Shown: in pieces, positions 33,512-43,300 of the stretch
Layout of the letters: each line of letters starts with the position of its first letter
Numbering within the stretch: position 1 is the first letter of the stretch
NCBI GenBank assembly: GCA_016630955.3
Contig: CM049987.1
Location: forward strand, 1,612,001-1,676,000
DNA: 64,000 nt
Direction of reading: 5' to 3'
Origin: Didymella arachidicola
Lineage: Eukaryota > Ascomycota > Dothideomycetes > Pleosporales > Didymellaceae
The notes under the pieces: model-generated
Told to the model about the DNA's origin: nothing
Seen by the model: only the letters and a program-made list of their open reading frames with translations
The model's database searches: none
Program-made: the position numbers and the translations under genes

Positions 33512-34732
33512 ATGAACCTGATTGCATACTCCGACTCCGAATCTGACGGCGAGGCACCCGCGACCGCGCCTGCGCCAAAGCCTGCGCCCAAGACGTTCCA
33601 GAAAGTCGTCGACCGCTCGAACCCAGGCCGCATCAAGCTCAGTCTGCCCGGCGCAACCTCAGCAGCCACCGACAAGGATGACATCGAGTTCGAGGCACCA
33701 CCGGCAAAGAAGCCGCGCATTGGAGGTGGCGGCGGGCTGAGTGGTTTCAACTCGATGCTGCCTGCGCCCAAGAAGGCAAACGCAAAGGTGCCAGCAGCAA
33801 GCGCAGCACCGGGGAGCAGAGGACTGGGCAAGGGACTGGGCGCTGGTGTAAACCTCAGGACTGGTGCCGAGCCTGCATTCAGGAGAGAGCCAAAGCTGGA
33901 GCTCGAAGAGTATGACGAGAGTGGGAACGTCATAAAGAAAGAGCCGATGAAGAAGGACGATTTCAGGGCCCTGTTCAACCTGCCAGCACCAAAGGCAGAG
34001 CAGAAGGCATCGCCCAAGCCCGAATCGCCGGCATCACAACCACAGCTAGCAGAGAACGCGCCAGCTCCTAAGCCAGCAGCGCCCAGATTCGTGCCAATGT
34101 CGGTAGGCAAAGGCAAGAAGAAGAAGCCCGTCGCACCGAGGGCAGTCGCAGCACCTGCCGCGGAGAGCAAGCCATCACCTGTACCGGCTGTAGAGGTTCA
34201 ACCGCCAAAGAAGCCAAAAGTGTCACTCTTCGGTGTCTCGGAGGAGGAAGAAGAACCCAAGGCCACTGCAGGCGGTGCATATCAGCCAATGATGTACGGC
34301 TTTAATGAGGAGGAAGATGATAATGATGATGACGTGCCGGAGGAGACCATCAGCGCGCAGAGCACACACCAGCCTGCCCAATACATACCGACTCCACCCG
34401 CACCCAGCGGCCTCAGCAACATAGCCTCAGAACTCAACTTGTCCGAGGCTGAGCGGCGGCAGCTGTTTGGAAAGAAGGGTCGCAACGGGCCAGACTTCGC
34501 TTCAGCTCGCATCGTCGAATTCAACACGGACACCGAGTATGCACACAACGAGCTGGTCCGGCAACAGGGCGAACAGGCGCAACACAACCCCCTCAGGTCT
34601 ATCTCCGGCACTGGCAAGAACAGCCTGCGCAGCTTGGTCAACGTCGCTACTACGCAGAAGGATGCGCTCGAAGAACACATTGCACAGGGTCACAGGAACA
34701 AGCGCGAAGCCGGGAACCGCTATGGCTGGTAG
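33512..34732 (+). CDS. PRCC-like nuclear protein (mitotic checkpoint/splicing-associated family)
   Basis: A single exon encodes 406 aa. It starts MNLIAYSDSESDGE, the characteristic PRCC N-terminus, runs through a long Pro/Ala/Lys-rich disordered middle with basic KKPRI and KGKKKKPVAPR stretches, and ends in the conserved block LFGKKGRNGPDFASARIVEF ... HEEHIAQG-type segment (here EEHIAQGHRNKREAGNRYGW). Human PRCC is a nuclear protein associated with the spliceosome and MAD2B. The fungal role is inferred only from family membership. The first ATG is used, directly after a ccaccacccgtcgcc leader. It shares a divergent promoter with sin1. Confidence 0.9.
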   Translation: MNLIAYSDSESDGEAPATAPAPKPAPKTFQKVVDRSNPGRIKLSLPGATSAATDKDDIEFEAPPAKKPRIGGGGGLSGFNSMLPAPKKANAKVPAASAAPGSRGLGKGLGAGVNLRTGAEPAFRREPKLELEEYDESGNVIKKEPMKKDDFRALFNLPAPKAEQKASPKPESPASQPQLAENAPAPKPAAPRFVPMSVGKGKKKKPVAPRAVAAPAAESKPSPVPAVEVQPPKKPKVSLFGVSEEEEEPKATAGGAYQPMMYGFNEEEDDNDDDVPEETISAQSTHQPAQYIPTPPAPSGLSNIASELNLSEAERRQLFGKKGRNGPDFASARIVEFNTDTEYAHNELVRQQGEQAQHNPLRSISGTGKNSLRSLVNVATTQKDALEEHIAQGHRNKREAGNRYGW

Positions 34733-35271
34733 GCAGTACTAGTCAAACACTCAATGCTCGCCGCGATTCTAAGCACGAAGAGCTACCCAGGGGCAGCCGC
34801 CATCCAAACGTGCTCCTTTCTCTGTCCCCTCACGTGACGTCGAAATGACATTTTCCTCCATGTCGAGTTCAAGCGGATTTCATACTGTCCACCCAACTCA
34901 TCTCTGCTGACCGTGCGAGTAGTCCCTTCATACTTGCCCCAGCACTTCGACGGACCAAGATGAAGCAGTAGTACGCAGGCTCGCCACAAGTAGGGAGTCT
35001 TCTCCAGTGCCTAATTGCGCACTGCTCACCTTCATGGAGTCAGCTTGCGCTGTCGGCGTTTGCTTCACTGCCATTCTGAACAAAGCGCTAAAGAGTTGCC
35101 TTCACCTCGCTTCGCAGGTTCACCGCAACGTCCGCCCGGTCAGTAGGTATAAGTCACCGCTCCCTCCGTTTGTCTTGAGAGATTTTTGGTTGGTGGTTGC
35201 AACTTTGTCAACTTGATCCACGATTAGCATTCGCAGAGCGCTTTTGGTCTCATCTTCCTCCAGCCTCCGCC
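34733..35271. other. Intergenic between PRCC-like and SET-domain genes
   Basis: 539 bp, head-to-tail genes. No coding frame with recognisable content. A short CT-rich stretch before 35272 is typical of a fungal leader. Confidence 0.45.
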
Positions 35272-36859
35272 ATGCCGCCAAAGCGTGCTTCTGCCGCGCG
35301 AGGTCAAGCACCGACAGGGACGGATACAAACCGAGTGAGCATCCGTGGCGGTCAAAAACAAAGGGTCGGCAACGAGTCTGTGTCCAGTGCGCCAGGTAAG
35401 AAGAACAAGAGGAACAGAAACCGGACAAACCGTGGATCGAAGCCGGGCAGGAATGAAACAGTCGAGGATGCGGACGGCGTTGAGATCGAAAGCGTAGGTG
35501 AGGCTGAGCGTGAAGAGGCTGGCTCTAATACAACCTCGCCGCCATCAGACACCGACACAGTTGCCACAGAGCCACTGTCTCAGTTCCGGCTCGGGCGCGA
35601 GTCGCCGCAAACTCCCAAAGGCACCTTTGTCGAAGTCCCAGTCTTAGCATACCACGAGCTCCGCGAGCTGCCCAGCGTCGACGACGATGAAATCAACGAC
35701 GAAGGCCTGTTTGCCACACAACCGATCGAAGCAGGCACCCGCATCATCAGCGAACAACCATTACTCACTCTCCCGGCGCCAGGCGATTCCGTGCCCCAGC
35801 TCATGGCAGCCTACGAGAACCTCTCCAAGCCCGACCAAGATGCCATCTGGAGCCTACGACCCGCCGCAGCAACAGCCTCAGACGCGCTCATGAACCTCCG
35901 CTACCTCGCCGACGCCCTGCACTCCGACCTCCAAAGAATCGAACACACGCCCGAAGCCTCCAGGACCGCAGCCGACCAAACCACCCTCCTCGAAATGTCC
36001 CCAAAACTACAATACGCAGCGAAAGTATACCGCATCGCCGCGCGCTGGCACGCCAACCGCTCCTCGCTCCTCAACACGCCCCTCGAACAGCGCGCGCACT
36101 TACCAAACGGCACCCCCATAACCGGCCTCTTCATCGCACGCGCACACATCCGCCACTCGTGCGTGCCCAACTGCTTCGCAAGCTACGATCCAGACCGCGG
36201 CCGCATCAACGTGCACGTCATGCGGGACATCGCGTCGGGCGAGGAACTCACATGCTCCGCCTTCACAGACACAATGTACTACCGCAACGCCGCGGATCGC
36301 AGGGAAGAGCTGCTAAATTGGGGTCTGGCGTGTGCGTGCGAAGCGTGCGATGCTTCGCATCCGCAGTACGCACTGCACGAGGGCACGCGTACGCGCGCAC
36401 ACACCCGCGTCGTACTGCTCACCGACGTGCTGACGCGGCTTGAACAGGGGGAGGACTTGGACGAGGTACAACCCCCCCCCCCCCCCGGCCCCCTTTTCTC
36501 TTTTTTTTTTTTTTTTTTTCAGAGTCTGTGACTGCAGCTAACACACCCAGGACACCCTGACCACAACGCAAAAACTCCTCCTCGACCTGATCCGCGACCT
36601 CAAAACCAGCGGGTGCGAGAGTGTCGAGACAGTCCGCTGGCGCAACGTCCTCGTCGATCGCATCCTGCCTGCGCGCGCGCTCATTGTTCCGCGGGCGGAG
36701 GTGCTGGTCGCGTGGCGGGTTTGTTTGGAGCATGCGCGGGAGAGCGAGAGGGTGGGTGGGGTGTGTTTTGGGGGGGATCGGGGGGAGGTTTTGGTGCTGC
36801 GGGAGACGAGGGAGGGGGTTGAGGGGGTGGTTGGGATGCTGGGGGAGGAGGAGGTGTAG
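35272..36859 (+). CDS. SET-domain protein (SMYD-like layout)
   Basis: Two exons, 35272-36465 and 36551-36859, encode 500 aa. The 85-nt intron begins gtacaa, contains a long poly-C and a long poly-T run, and ends acccag; splicing joins DLDE to DTLTTTQ. The N-terminus is basic and disordered (KKNKRNRNRTNRGSK). The SET domain begins about residue 140 (GLFATQPIEAGTRIISEQPLL), is split by a helical insertion, and continues with ARAHIRHSCVPNCFASYD (about residue 290, equivalent to the NHSC motif with Arg for Asn). INVHVMRDIASGEELTC and the post-SET Cys cluster CACEAC follow. It may methylate a histone or non-histone protein; the Asn-to-Arg change at the cofactor motif makes activity uncertain. The last exon is strikingly GGG-rich. 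Confidence 0.88.
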
Positions 36860-36945
36860 TGAGGGACTGGGGATGGAGAGGGGGAGGGTGTGGATGAGAA
36901 GGGATAGTATGCGTGAGGAAGTCTCACTTGGGTATCATATTGCGA

Positions 36946-38157
36946 CTACTTTGCCTTCCCGGCCGCTGCCTTGGCCTCGGCTGCCTCCTTCTTGCGCTGC
37001 AGGTACCTCTCCTTCGCGCTGCTAATCTCCGTGGCCGTCTTCTGGCTCTTCGCGGCATGCTGCAGCTTCGCCTGCTCCTCTGCCTCGTCGTCGGCCTTGC
37101 GCTTGTTCGCCGCCTCGATCTGCTCGGCGATCATGGCGGTCTGGCGCTCGCGCTGTGCGCTCTTGCCAGGTCGCGGTTGATACGTCAGCGGACTGGCCTT
37201 GGGCTTGTCCTGTTGAGCATCGAGCGGCGAGGCGCGCGGCTTGGCTACGATGTTGAGTCCCGCGGAGAGCAGCTGGCGTTTATCCGCAATCTCGCCGGCG
37301 TCGTTGAGCGTGACATGCTTGCCCTGCGCGCGGGCTTCTTCTGCGATCTGGCGATCCGTCTTCTCAGCCTCGAGGACGAGGGGCTCGCCTGCAGCGCTGG
37401 CGGCGGCGGCGTACTGCATTGCCTCTGCATGCCGCGCCTCCTGCTCGGCGAGCATCTGCTTGTGGAAGCCCTGCATGCCAAACTTCTTCTTCTGGCGCTC
37501 CTCCTCCTCCAGCCTGAGCGCCTCTTCGGCTTCGGCGCGCCGCGCTTCCTCCTGCGCTGCTTTGTACGCGCCCGTCACGAACTTGTCCTTGTCTGCAAAC
37601 TCATCGCCCTCGGCCTCACGCTCGCGGGCCAGCAGCTTGTCGCGGGCGCGCAGCTGGTCCTTTTTGCGCTGCTCCGAGGCCTCGAAGAGCGCGTCGATGT
37701 ATTTGGGCTTGAGGGCGGCGGCGTCGGCGGCCTTGGCGGCCTTCATGGCGGCGTCCCGGGCGTGGATGGCATCGTAAGCGCTGTCGTAGTCGTAGAGGGT
37801 GGCATCTTGCTGCGCGGCTTCAAGAGCGAGCTGTTCGGCCTCTTTGGCGCTGGCCGAGTAGCCGATGGTGGTTGGGTCGTCTTCTCGTGCCTTTGCTTTC
37901 TTCGTGGGTGGGACAGGTGGAGCGCCTTTCTTTGGTTTCGGCGGTGCGGACTCGGACGGCCCTGCTGAGGCGGGCGTGTCGTCGAAGTGGAAGGCGCTGA
38001 TTTCTTCGACGTTGCTCGCTTTTGCCTTTGCTTTCCCTTTGGTGTTTTCGTCGTCGTCGTCGTCGCCGAGGAGTGGTTTCTTGTTTTTCCCGAGCGCCGG
38101 CTTTGCGGGCCCGTTTGCGAGTTTGCTCTTCACATTGAGCCCGAATTTGAACGACAT
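36946..38157 (-). CDS. NSRP1-like nuclear speckle splicing regulator (DUF2040)
   Basis: A single exon encodes 403 aa, starting MSFKFGLNVKSKLANG at 38157. The frame is open further upstream, but MSFKFGL is the natural family start. A Lys/Pro-rich leader is followed by the family's long charged coiled coil (about residues 125-235; LYDYDSAYDAIHARDAA, PKYIDALFEASEQRKKDQL, ADKDKFVTGAYKAAQEE). A Lys/Glu/Ala-rich tail with bipartite basic patches ends the chain. Human NSRP1/CCDC55 affects alternative splice choice; the fungal function is inferred. It is divergent from the NFKBIL1-like gene, with only ~210 bp between starts, so the promoter is shared. Confidence 0.88.
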   Translation of the reverse strand: MSFKFGLNVKSKLANGPAKPALGKNKKPLLGDDDDDENTKGKAKAKASNVEEISAFHFDDTPASAGPSESAPPKPKKGAPPVPPTKKAKAREDDPTTIGYSASAKEAEQLALEAAQQDATLYDYDSAYDAIHARDAAMKAAKAADAAALKPKYIDALFEASEQRKKDQLRARDKLLAREREAEGDEFADKDKFVTGAYKAAQEEARRAEAEEALRLEEEERQKKKFGMQGFHKQMLAEQEARHAEAMQYAAAASAAGEPLVLEAEKTDRQIAEEARAQGKHVTLNDAGEIADKRQLLSAGLNIVAKPRASPLDAQQDKPKASPLTYQPRPGKSAQRERQTAMIAEQIEAANKRKADDEAEEQAKLQHAAKSQKTATEISSAKERYLQRKKEAAEAKAAAGKAK

Positions 38158-38370
38158 GGTGTGCGGTGGGAGAGACTGAGAGTGACGGGCGTGGAGCGGG
38201 TCCCATGTCAGCCAAGACGTTCTTGCCCGCCAGTAAAAGAGTTGCTTTCTCCGAAGACCCCCGCCTGCCCTTCTCCACGACCACGCCTGCCTGCCTTTCT
38301 TTCCGCTTACCACACTCACCGCCCAGCTCCATGCACAGCTCCGACTTCTTACACGCCAACTCGCCTCGCC

Positions 38371-39372
38371 ATGGAGACCCCGGCTGACGACGCCACCACC
38401 GCCACGGACGCCTACACCACCGCCAAGCCGTCCAAATTCCACTTCAAGTCCTCGTCGCGGCGCAAGCGGCGCGCCTCCCACTCCGACTCGGAACGAGACA
38501 GGAAGCACCGCTCCAAGCGCCGCCGCTCAGACGATGAGTCCCCGCGCCGCCGCTCCTCACGGCGCAAGCACCACGGCCACCACGACCGCCACCCCACCTC
38601 CACCGCCGACGGCTCGTACTACGACCCCGACACCCGCTACCGCGAGTCGCTGTACGACCAGATTGACGCAAACGACCAGGACGTCTTCCGCGAGTCGCTC
38701 TTCGACGCACTCGCCGACGACGAGGGCGCCGCCTACTGGGAGGGCGTCTACGGGCAGCCCATCAACATCTACCCGACGCAGAAGCCCGGCCCTGATGGCA
38801 AGCTGGAACGCATGACCGAGGACGAGTATGCCGATTTCGTGCGCACCAAGATGTGGGAGAAGAGCCACCAGCACGTGGTCGAGGAGCGGGAGCGCAGGGA
38901 GCGGGCGAGGAGGGCGAGGAAGGAGAATCAGAAGCAGTGGGACGGGCAGGCTGAGAAGGAGGACAAGGAGAGGGAGGGCATCAGGCGTGCTATGGAGGAT
39001 AGTCTCCGCCGGGGTGAGGAGCGGAAGCGAGTCAAAGAGGCAGCGAGGAGCTGGGACGTGTATGCGCAGAAGTGGGACACGCTGGCCACGCTCGATGGCG
39101 CCGCTGAGGGCGTCGACGCTGCCAACTTGATCCCCTGGCCTGTGTTGTCGGGCAACGTCAACCACGTCGATAAGCCTGAGATTGAGCGCTTTCTGCGCGC
39201 GAGTCCGGCTTGGCATGAAGACGCGAGCGCCCTGCTCAAGGCGGAGAGGGTGCGCTGGCACCCGGACAAGATGCAACGACGTTTCGGAAAGAGGATCGAT
39301 GAAGACACGATTCGCAACGTCACGGCTGTGTTCCAGGTCATTGACCAACTATGGAGCAAACGCAGGGCCTGA
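38371..39372 (+). CDS. NFKBIL1-like nuclear protein with J-like HPDK segment
   Basis: A single exon encodes 333 aa from the ATG at 38371. The N-terminal ~70 residues are Arg/Ser/His-rich (KHRSKRRRSDDESPRRRSS), like splicing-associated low-complexity regions. Then come an acidic Tyr/Asp segment and a long Arg/Glu-rich helix (about residues 165-215). The C-terminal domain contains LIPWPVLSG and AERVRWHPDKMQRRFG, closely matching the RWHPDK segment of NFKBIL1-type proteins and resembling a J-domain HPD. In animals NFKBIL1 acts on mRNA processing; no ankyrin repeats are seen here. The function in fungi is unestablished. Confidence 0.82.
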   Translation: METPADDATTATDAYTTAKPSKFHFKSSSRRKRRASHSDSERDRKHRSKRRRSDDESPRRRSSRRKHHGHHDRHPTSTADGSYYDPDTRYRESLYDQIDANDQDVFRESLFDALADDEGAAYWEGVYGQPINIYPTQKPGPDGKLERMTEDEYADFVRTKMWEKSHQHVVEERERRERARRARKENQKQWDGQAEKEDKEREGIRRAMEDSLRRGEERKRVKEAARSWDVYAQKWDTLATLDGAAEGVDAANLIPWPVLSGNVNHVDKPEIERFLRASPAWHEDASALLKAERVRWHPDKMQRRFGKRIDEDTIRNVTAVFQVIDQLWSKRRA

Positions 39373-39507
39373 GTGCAGCGAAGACGAGAAAGTTCAAGAT
39401 ACCCAGACATGTCATGTTACCCCTTCGATTGTGCAATGCACCGCTGGACAACTTCACATCCAGACTACCCTTAGACATTGCCTCCACCCCCATCCAGCCA
39501 TCCACTC

Positions 39508-40691
39508 CTACACCGCCGGATACCACCTCTGCACGAACCTCGCATCGCCATCACTTGGATGCGTATTTCTTCCCACCCACCTCGTCCTTGCACTCCTATC
39601 AGCCCGTCCATCACTCCCCCTCGCCCACGCGGAAATAGGACACGCCCCCGGATCCGTAAAACACTCCACCCTATCCATGTTATCCGTCGACGTGTACATT
39701 TGAATCGAGTCCAGGTCAAATCCACCTGCCTCCTCGGTGCCAGGCTGCTTGACGTACTCTGCGCTGCGGAAGTCGTAGTGGTCCGCCACATCCACGTTTT
39801 CACAGAGCTGCGTGTGCGCTTCACCCTCGCTCCAAGCAGGATTGTTGCGGCGGACGGCGGCGAGCGCGGCGCCGTAGCCGTCGACGTTGGCGCACTGGTA
39901 GTGGATGTGCTCGTCGCCTGGCGCGTTAGCACAACTTCCCACGGGGGATACGGGACCTACGGTCGCTGCGGGCTACTTCGTGGATCATACCAAACACTAC
40001 AAAAACGTGTCAGTTGCGCCTCGCCAACGCGCAGCGTACGCACCGTGTCCAAACTACACAAGTCAATCCCACCCAGACATCAAGTTTCGTAGTTGCCCAC
40101 CTCATGCGCAATCGAATCAAGAGAGACCCGCGGACCCAGACGCATCAAGTGCCTCCCAAACGCCCGTGGGTCACTCGCCGGCTGAAACCCCACACTCGCA
40201 TCAGCCCCCTCGCCCAGCTCCCCAAGCACCTGAATCCACAGCGTCTCCCCCGGCACGCCCTCATCCCACTGCGCGCGCCCATCAGCCCCGTTGACAAACC
40301 CCCCCCGCTCGTCCACCACAAAGCAGTACCGCGGCGCACCATCATGCCGCCCGGAATGCACCTCCTCGAACGCGAGATTCGTCGTGCCGAAGAAGCTGGC
40401 CGAGTCGAGTTTTGTGCGCCACCGCAGCAGCGCGTCTTGCACTTTGCAGTCGATGTGGCGCCGCGTTGAGGGGTTGGTGTAGCAGTACCGCACGATGCGG
40501 AGGGCGCGGTTGTTGTGGGTTGAGAGCGGCCAGGGGGTGCGGAGGGAGGTGGTAAGGTCGCTTGCAGCGCCGTGGTGGGGGGAGTCGGGGGAGGTGAGGG
40601 TTGTGTTGGAGCGGGTGAGGCAGTGGGGGGTGGTGGGTGAGAGGAGCGAGAGGAGGAGGAGTGTGAGGAGGGATGTGAGGAGGTGGCGCAT
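39508..40691 (-). CDS. Secreted astacin-like (metzincin) zinc metalloprotease
   Basis: Four exons, complement(39508..39917, 39961..39996, 40044..40053, 40101..40691), encode 348 aa. The introns are 43, 47 and 47 nt, all GT/AG. Exon 2 is a 10-nt microexon, and exon 3 is only 36 nt. Splicing builds HEFGHVFGMIHEVARSDRD (residues 196-214), which fits the astacin zinc signature HExxHxxGxxHExxRxDRD, with His196, His200 and His206 as ligands and Glu197 as base. The predicted Met-turn is SIQMY at residues 283-287. The N-terminus MRHLLTSLLTLLLLSLLSP is a signal peptide, so an extracellular protease is expected. Without the microexon model the frame ends just after HEVGNYET and the zinc motif is lost. 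The C-terminus ends FVQRWYPAV, a motif repeated in the fragment at 40957. Confidence 0.85.
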
Positions 40692-40956
40692 GGTGGGTGC
40701 GATTGAGTGGTTTTGGGAGAAGAGAGGAGTTGAGAGGAGGTTTTTTGGGTGATGTGGTGTTTTGGAGGTGGGGTGGGTCGTGGTGAAGGTGAAGGTGAGG
40801 GTAGTATGGGGATCTCCGCCGCCTTCACTTAGACACACGCCCAGTCAAACGTCTGAATCGTAATGGTTCTAGGTCATTCACAAACGTGTACCCAGCCGGG
40901 ACGTCCCTACTTCTCACAAGAACCAACCCCCAAAGCCCTCACGCCCTTCCCCTACC

Positions 40957-41655
40957 CTACACCGCCTCGTCAGCAGAGCCCGCCAACCCAACATTCACCT
41001 CGCCACCACCCGGATTCCACCTCTGCACAAACCCCGCATCCTCATCCTCCGGCTCCTCATTCACCCCAATACCTTCCAGCAACATCCCCCTCACCGCCCG
41101 TCCACCAACCAACCCACACTTACCCAGCGTGCAAAACCCCACATCCCGCCAACACTCCGGCCGCGACCCGCTCATCGACTCATTCAGCATGACGGACGCG
41201 GCGTCGAATCCCGTGGGCTCGTCGAAGCGGGGGCTGACAGCAACAGCCAGACGAGGCGCATGACGATGGTGGTGTTGTTGTCGGAACGTGTAGAGGATGA
41301 GATTAAGATGTTTCGCTGTTTGAGCGACGCGATTTTCAGGAAGCTGTGCCCGGCTCTTGGTCCAGGTGAAGGTGAGACTCGTGGTGAAGCGCTTGACGGC
41401 TGGCCTCCGATGGTCGTCTTTTGGATCCGGGCTCGCCGTCTCTCAGCGAGCTTCGGTGGTCATGAGCAAATGCATGCTGTGGAGGTTGGACGTAGGTGGC
41501 ATGAAGGTATCACTCCGTTCCGTGAAAGCGATTGGCAGCTGGCCAGCCGTAAGTCCCTTGCCATCCTGGCTCAAGATCGCGTGGCGCGTCAGGTAATAGA
41601 GGGCCTCGTGGGCCACAACAAGTATACGGCGGTTCATGCCGATCATCTGCCACAA
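40957..41655 (-). pseudogene. Partial tandem paralogue of the astacin-like gene, with in-frame TGA
   Basis: One minus-strand frame is open from 41655 to 40957 except for TGA at 41443-41445 (CGA-to-TGA is the simplest origin). The C-terminal half aligns by eye with the end of the 39508 gene: GFDAASVML (compare GFDLDSIQMY), a shared Cys pair, then EDEDAGFVQRWNPGG (compare SDGDARFVQRWYPAV). The upstream half (LVVAHEALYYLTRHAILSQ) contains a His-Glu but no HExxHxxGxxH and is not recognised. Either this is a truncated, decayed copy next to its parent or a separate gene with unmodelled introns. Confidence in the paralogy of the C-terminal ~75 residues is moderate. Confidence 0.5.
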
Positions 41656-41684
41656 TTAACTCCATTCCAGTTGTTCCAAGCGGT

Positions 41685-42690
41685 TCAGTCCATACTCCTC
41701 TTCTCAGCACCCTCCCAGCTCCTCTCCCGCCGCCTTTCCACCTCCTTACACTTCGCACAGTCCTCAATCCGGCACGAAAACACATAAGCCGCAGACAGCT
41801 CAACCGCACCCCCCCGTCTGCGATCCACGCCCCCTTCCAACTCCCTACTCGAATGCGCACCATCGCGATACTTTCCGTTAACCAAATACCCCAGCCCATC
41901 AATCGGCAAAGCACACAGCCTCCTCCGCTCGTCCACGCCCCAAAACGAGCCCGCGTTCAACCTGCGCCCCGGCGCTGCGTAGGCGAGAAACGCAACTCTC
42001 ACTGGTCGCACACCGTACGGCACCCCGGCATACCGACACGGCAGCGACGTATACCCCTCCGCGCACTGCACCAACCTCAGCCCGTCTATTTTCCTCGGCG
42101 GGAGCGGAAACATGGTCCCCTGATACCGCTCTCTCAGGGCCAGCACATCGAGCGGTTTTCCCCGCGCGCCGTGGGCCCATTCTTGGACAAAGTCGATGTA
42201 CTCGATCCTGAGCGTTGTGACCTGCGGATGGATCAGGTTATGCACGCAGCGCTGGAGGAGGCGCCAGAGCGTGTCGGGTTGGCGTTGGAGATGCATCCAT
42301 TGGTGTTCGAATCTGTAGTGCCAGTCCACGACGAGCGTCACGTGTTGGACGTGGCGTGTGAGGATAAATTGGAGGCGGGGGTTGAGTGATTGGAAGTGTC
42401 TGGTTGTTCCTGGGGGTGTTAGGAGTGGATGTTGGGCGCTGCGGAGTTGAGGTACCTAGGCCGTCGGTTGCGATGGAAGCTGAGCACCGGCTGGATTCCG
42501 TATACTCCTTGTGCAGCTGCCAGTTTACTTGGAGTAGATGGGGTAGGGGTGCGTTATGGACTGTGACGAGCACGGTGGTTTGAAGGCTCTGGTTGAATCC
42601 GTAGTCATCCTTGAAGGTAATGTCTTGGTGGAGGTAGCTGTAAATGTGGTTGCGGATCTCGCGCGGAAGAGCCAGGAAAGGGGGAGTCAT
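41685..42690 (-). CDS. F-box-like / 2EXR-type fungal protein of unknown function
   Basis: Two exons, complement(41685..42409, 42456..42690), encode 319 aa. The 46-nt intron begins gtacct, has a cctaac branch site and ends cccag; the splice gives ATDGLGTTRHFQSLNP. The N-terminus FLALPREIRNHIYSYLHQD is the helix that opens fungal F-box-like and 2EXR proteins, which are very numerous and mostly uncharacterised. The rest (VQHVTLVVDWHYRF, WRLLQRCVHNLIHPQVTTLRI, then GVPYGVRPVRVAFLAYAAPG) has no motif I can name; no WD or LRR repeats are seen. It could be a substrate adaptor for an SCF ligase if the N-terminus is a true F-box. Confidence 0.75.
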
Positions 42691-43300
42691 GTTCGGATAA
42701 TGGAGGACGCAGAATGAACTTCGGAAGAGCGCAGTGACGAAGGTGTGAGAGCCGTGCGATACTCAGCCTTACATATCTGTTGTTGGCGCCTGGCACAGCG
42801 AGGGACTGCGACCGGTCAGCAAGGCCCCCTACCCAACGCCACCAACTCGATTCTTAATAGGCTGAACGTATGCCGTTGAAGCTGTAGAGTATGTATCAAT
42901 CAGTATACTCTACGCTCAGGCAGCACAAACAGACATACTCTTCCTGCTGTACCTAAAGGCATTAAAGGAGTGAGCTAGGTGTAGTTAGTGGAGCAATCCG
43001 AGGCTTAATTACAAGGCGTCAACTTTCGCGCTCGGCATGACAAGCATCTAATCCAAGTCCATGATTTGCATCTGCAACCAACAACATGTTCCCATCTTTC
43101 TCCCTCCACCTCAAGAGTCCCAACCCCTGCCCGAGTTGCCAAACCCACGAACTCGCATGCGCCCGTCGATCGCAGAATTGCATTGGCAGAACCGGGTATA
43201 CACGTGGATGCATACCCCCTTCGTTTGAAAAGAAAAAAAAAACAGCCATATCGTACCATACCATGCCATTATCTTCTCTTGCTATTTTTTCCTTTATATC
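42691..43300. other. Intergenic, no gene seen
   Basis: About 600 bp between the F-box-like start and the PRP38 stop, both on the minus strand. A short A run (43226-43236) and tac/cat repeats near the PRP38 3' end are the only features. Confidence 0.45.

Noticed and set aside
36946..39372. Operon-like or functional cluster of splicing genes (NSRP1-like, NFKBIL1-like, PRP38, PRCC-like)
   Set aside because: The genes are on both strands, interrupted by unrelated genes, and have separate promoters; proximity is probably chance.
41260..41787. 175-codon plus-strand frame between the astacin-like and F-box-like genes
   Set aside because: It overlaps the minus-strand paralogue fragment and the end of the F-box-like gene, has no recognisable motif, and its start lies inside the minus-strand coding-like frame.
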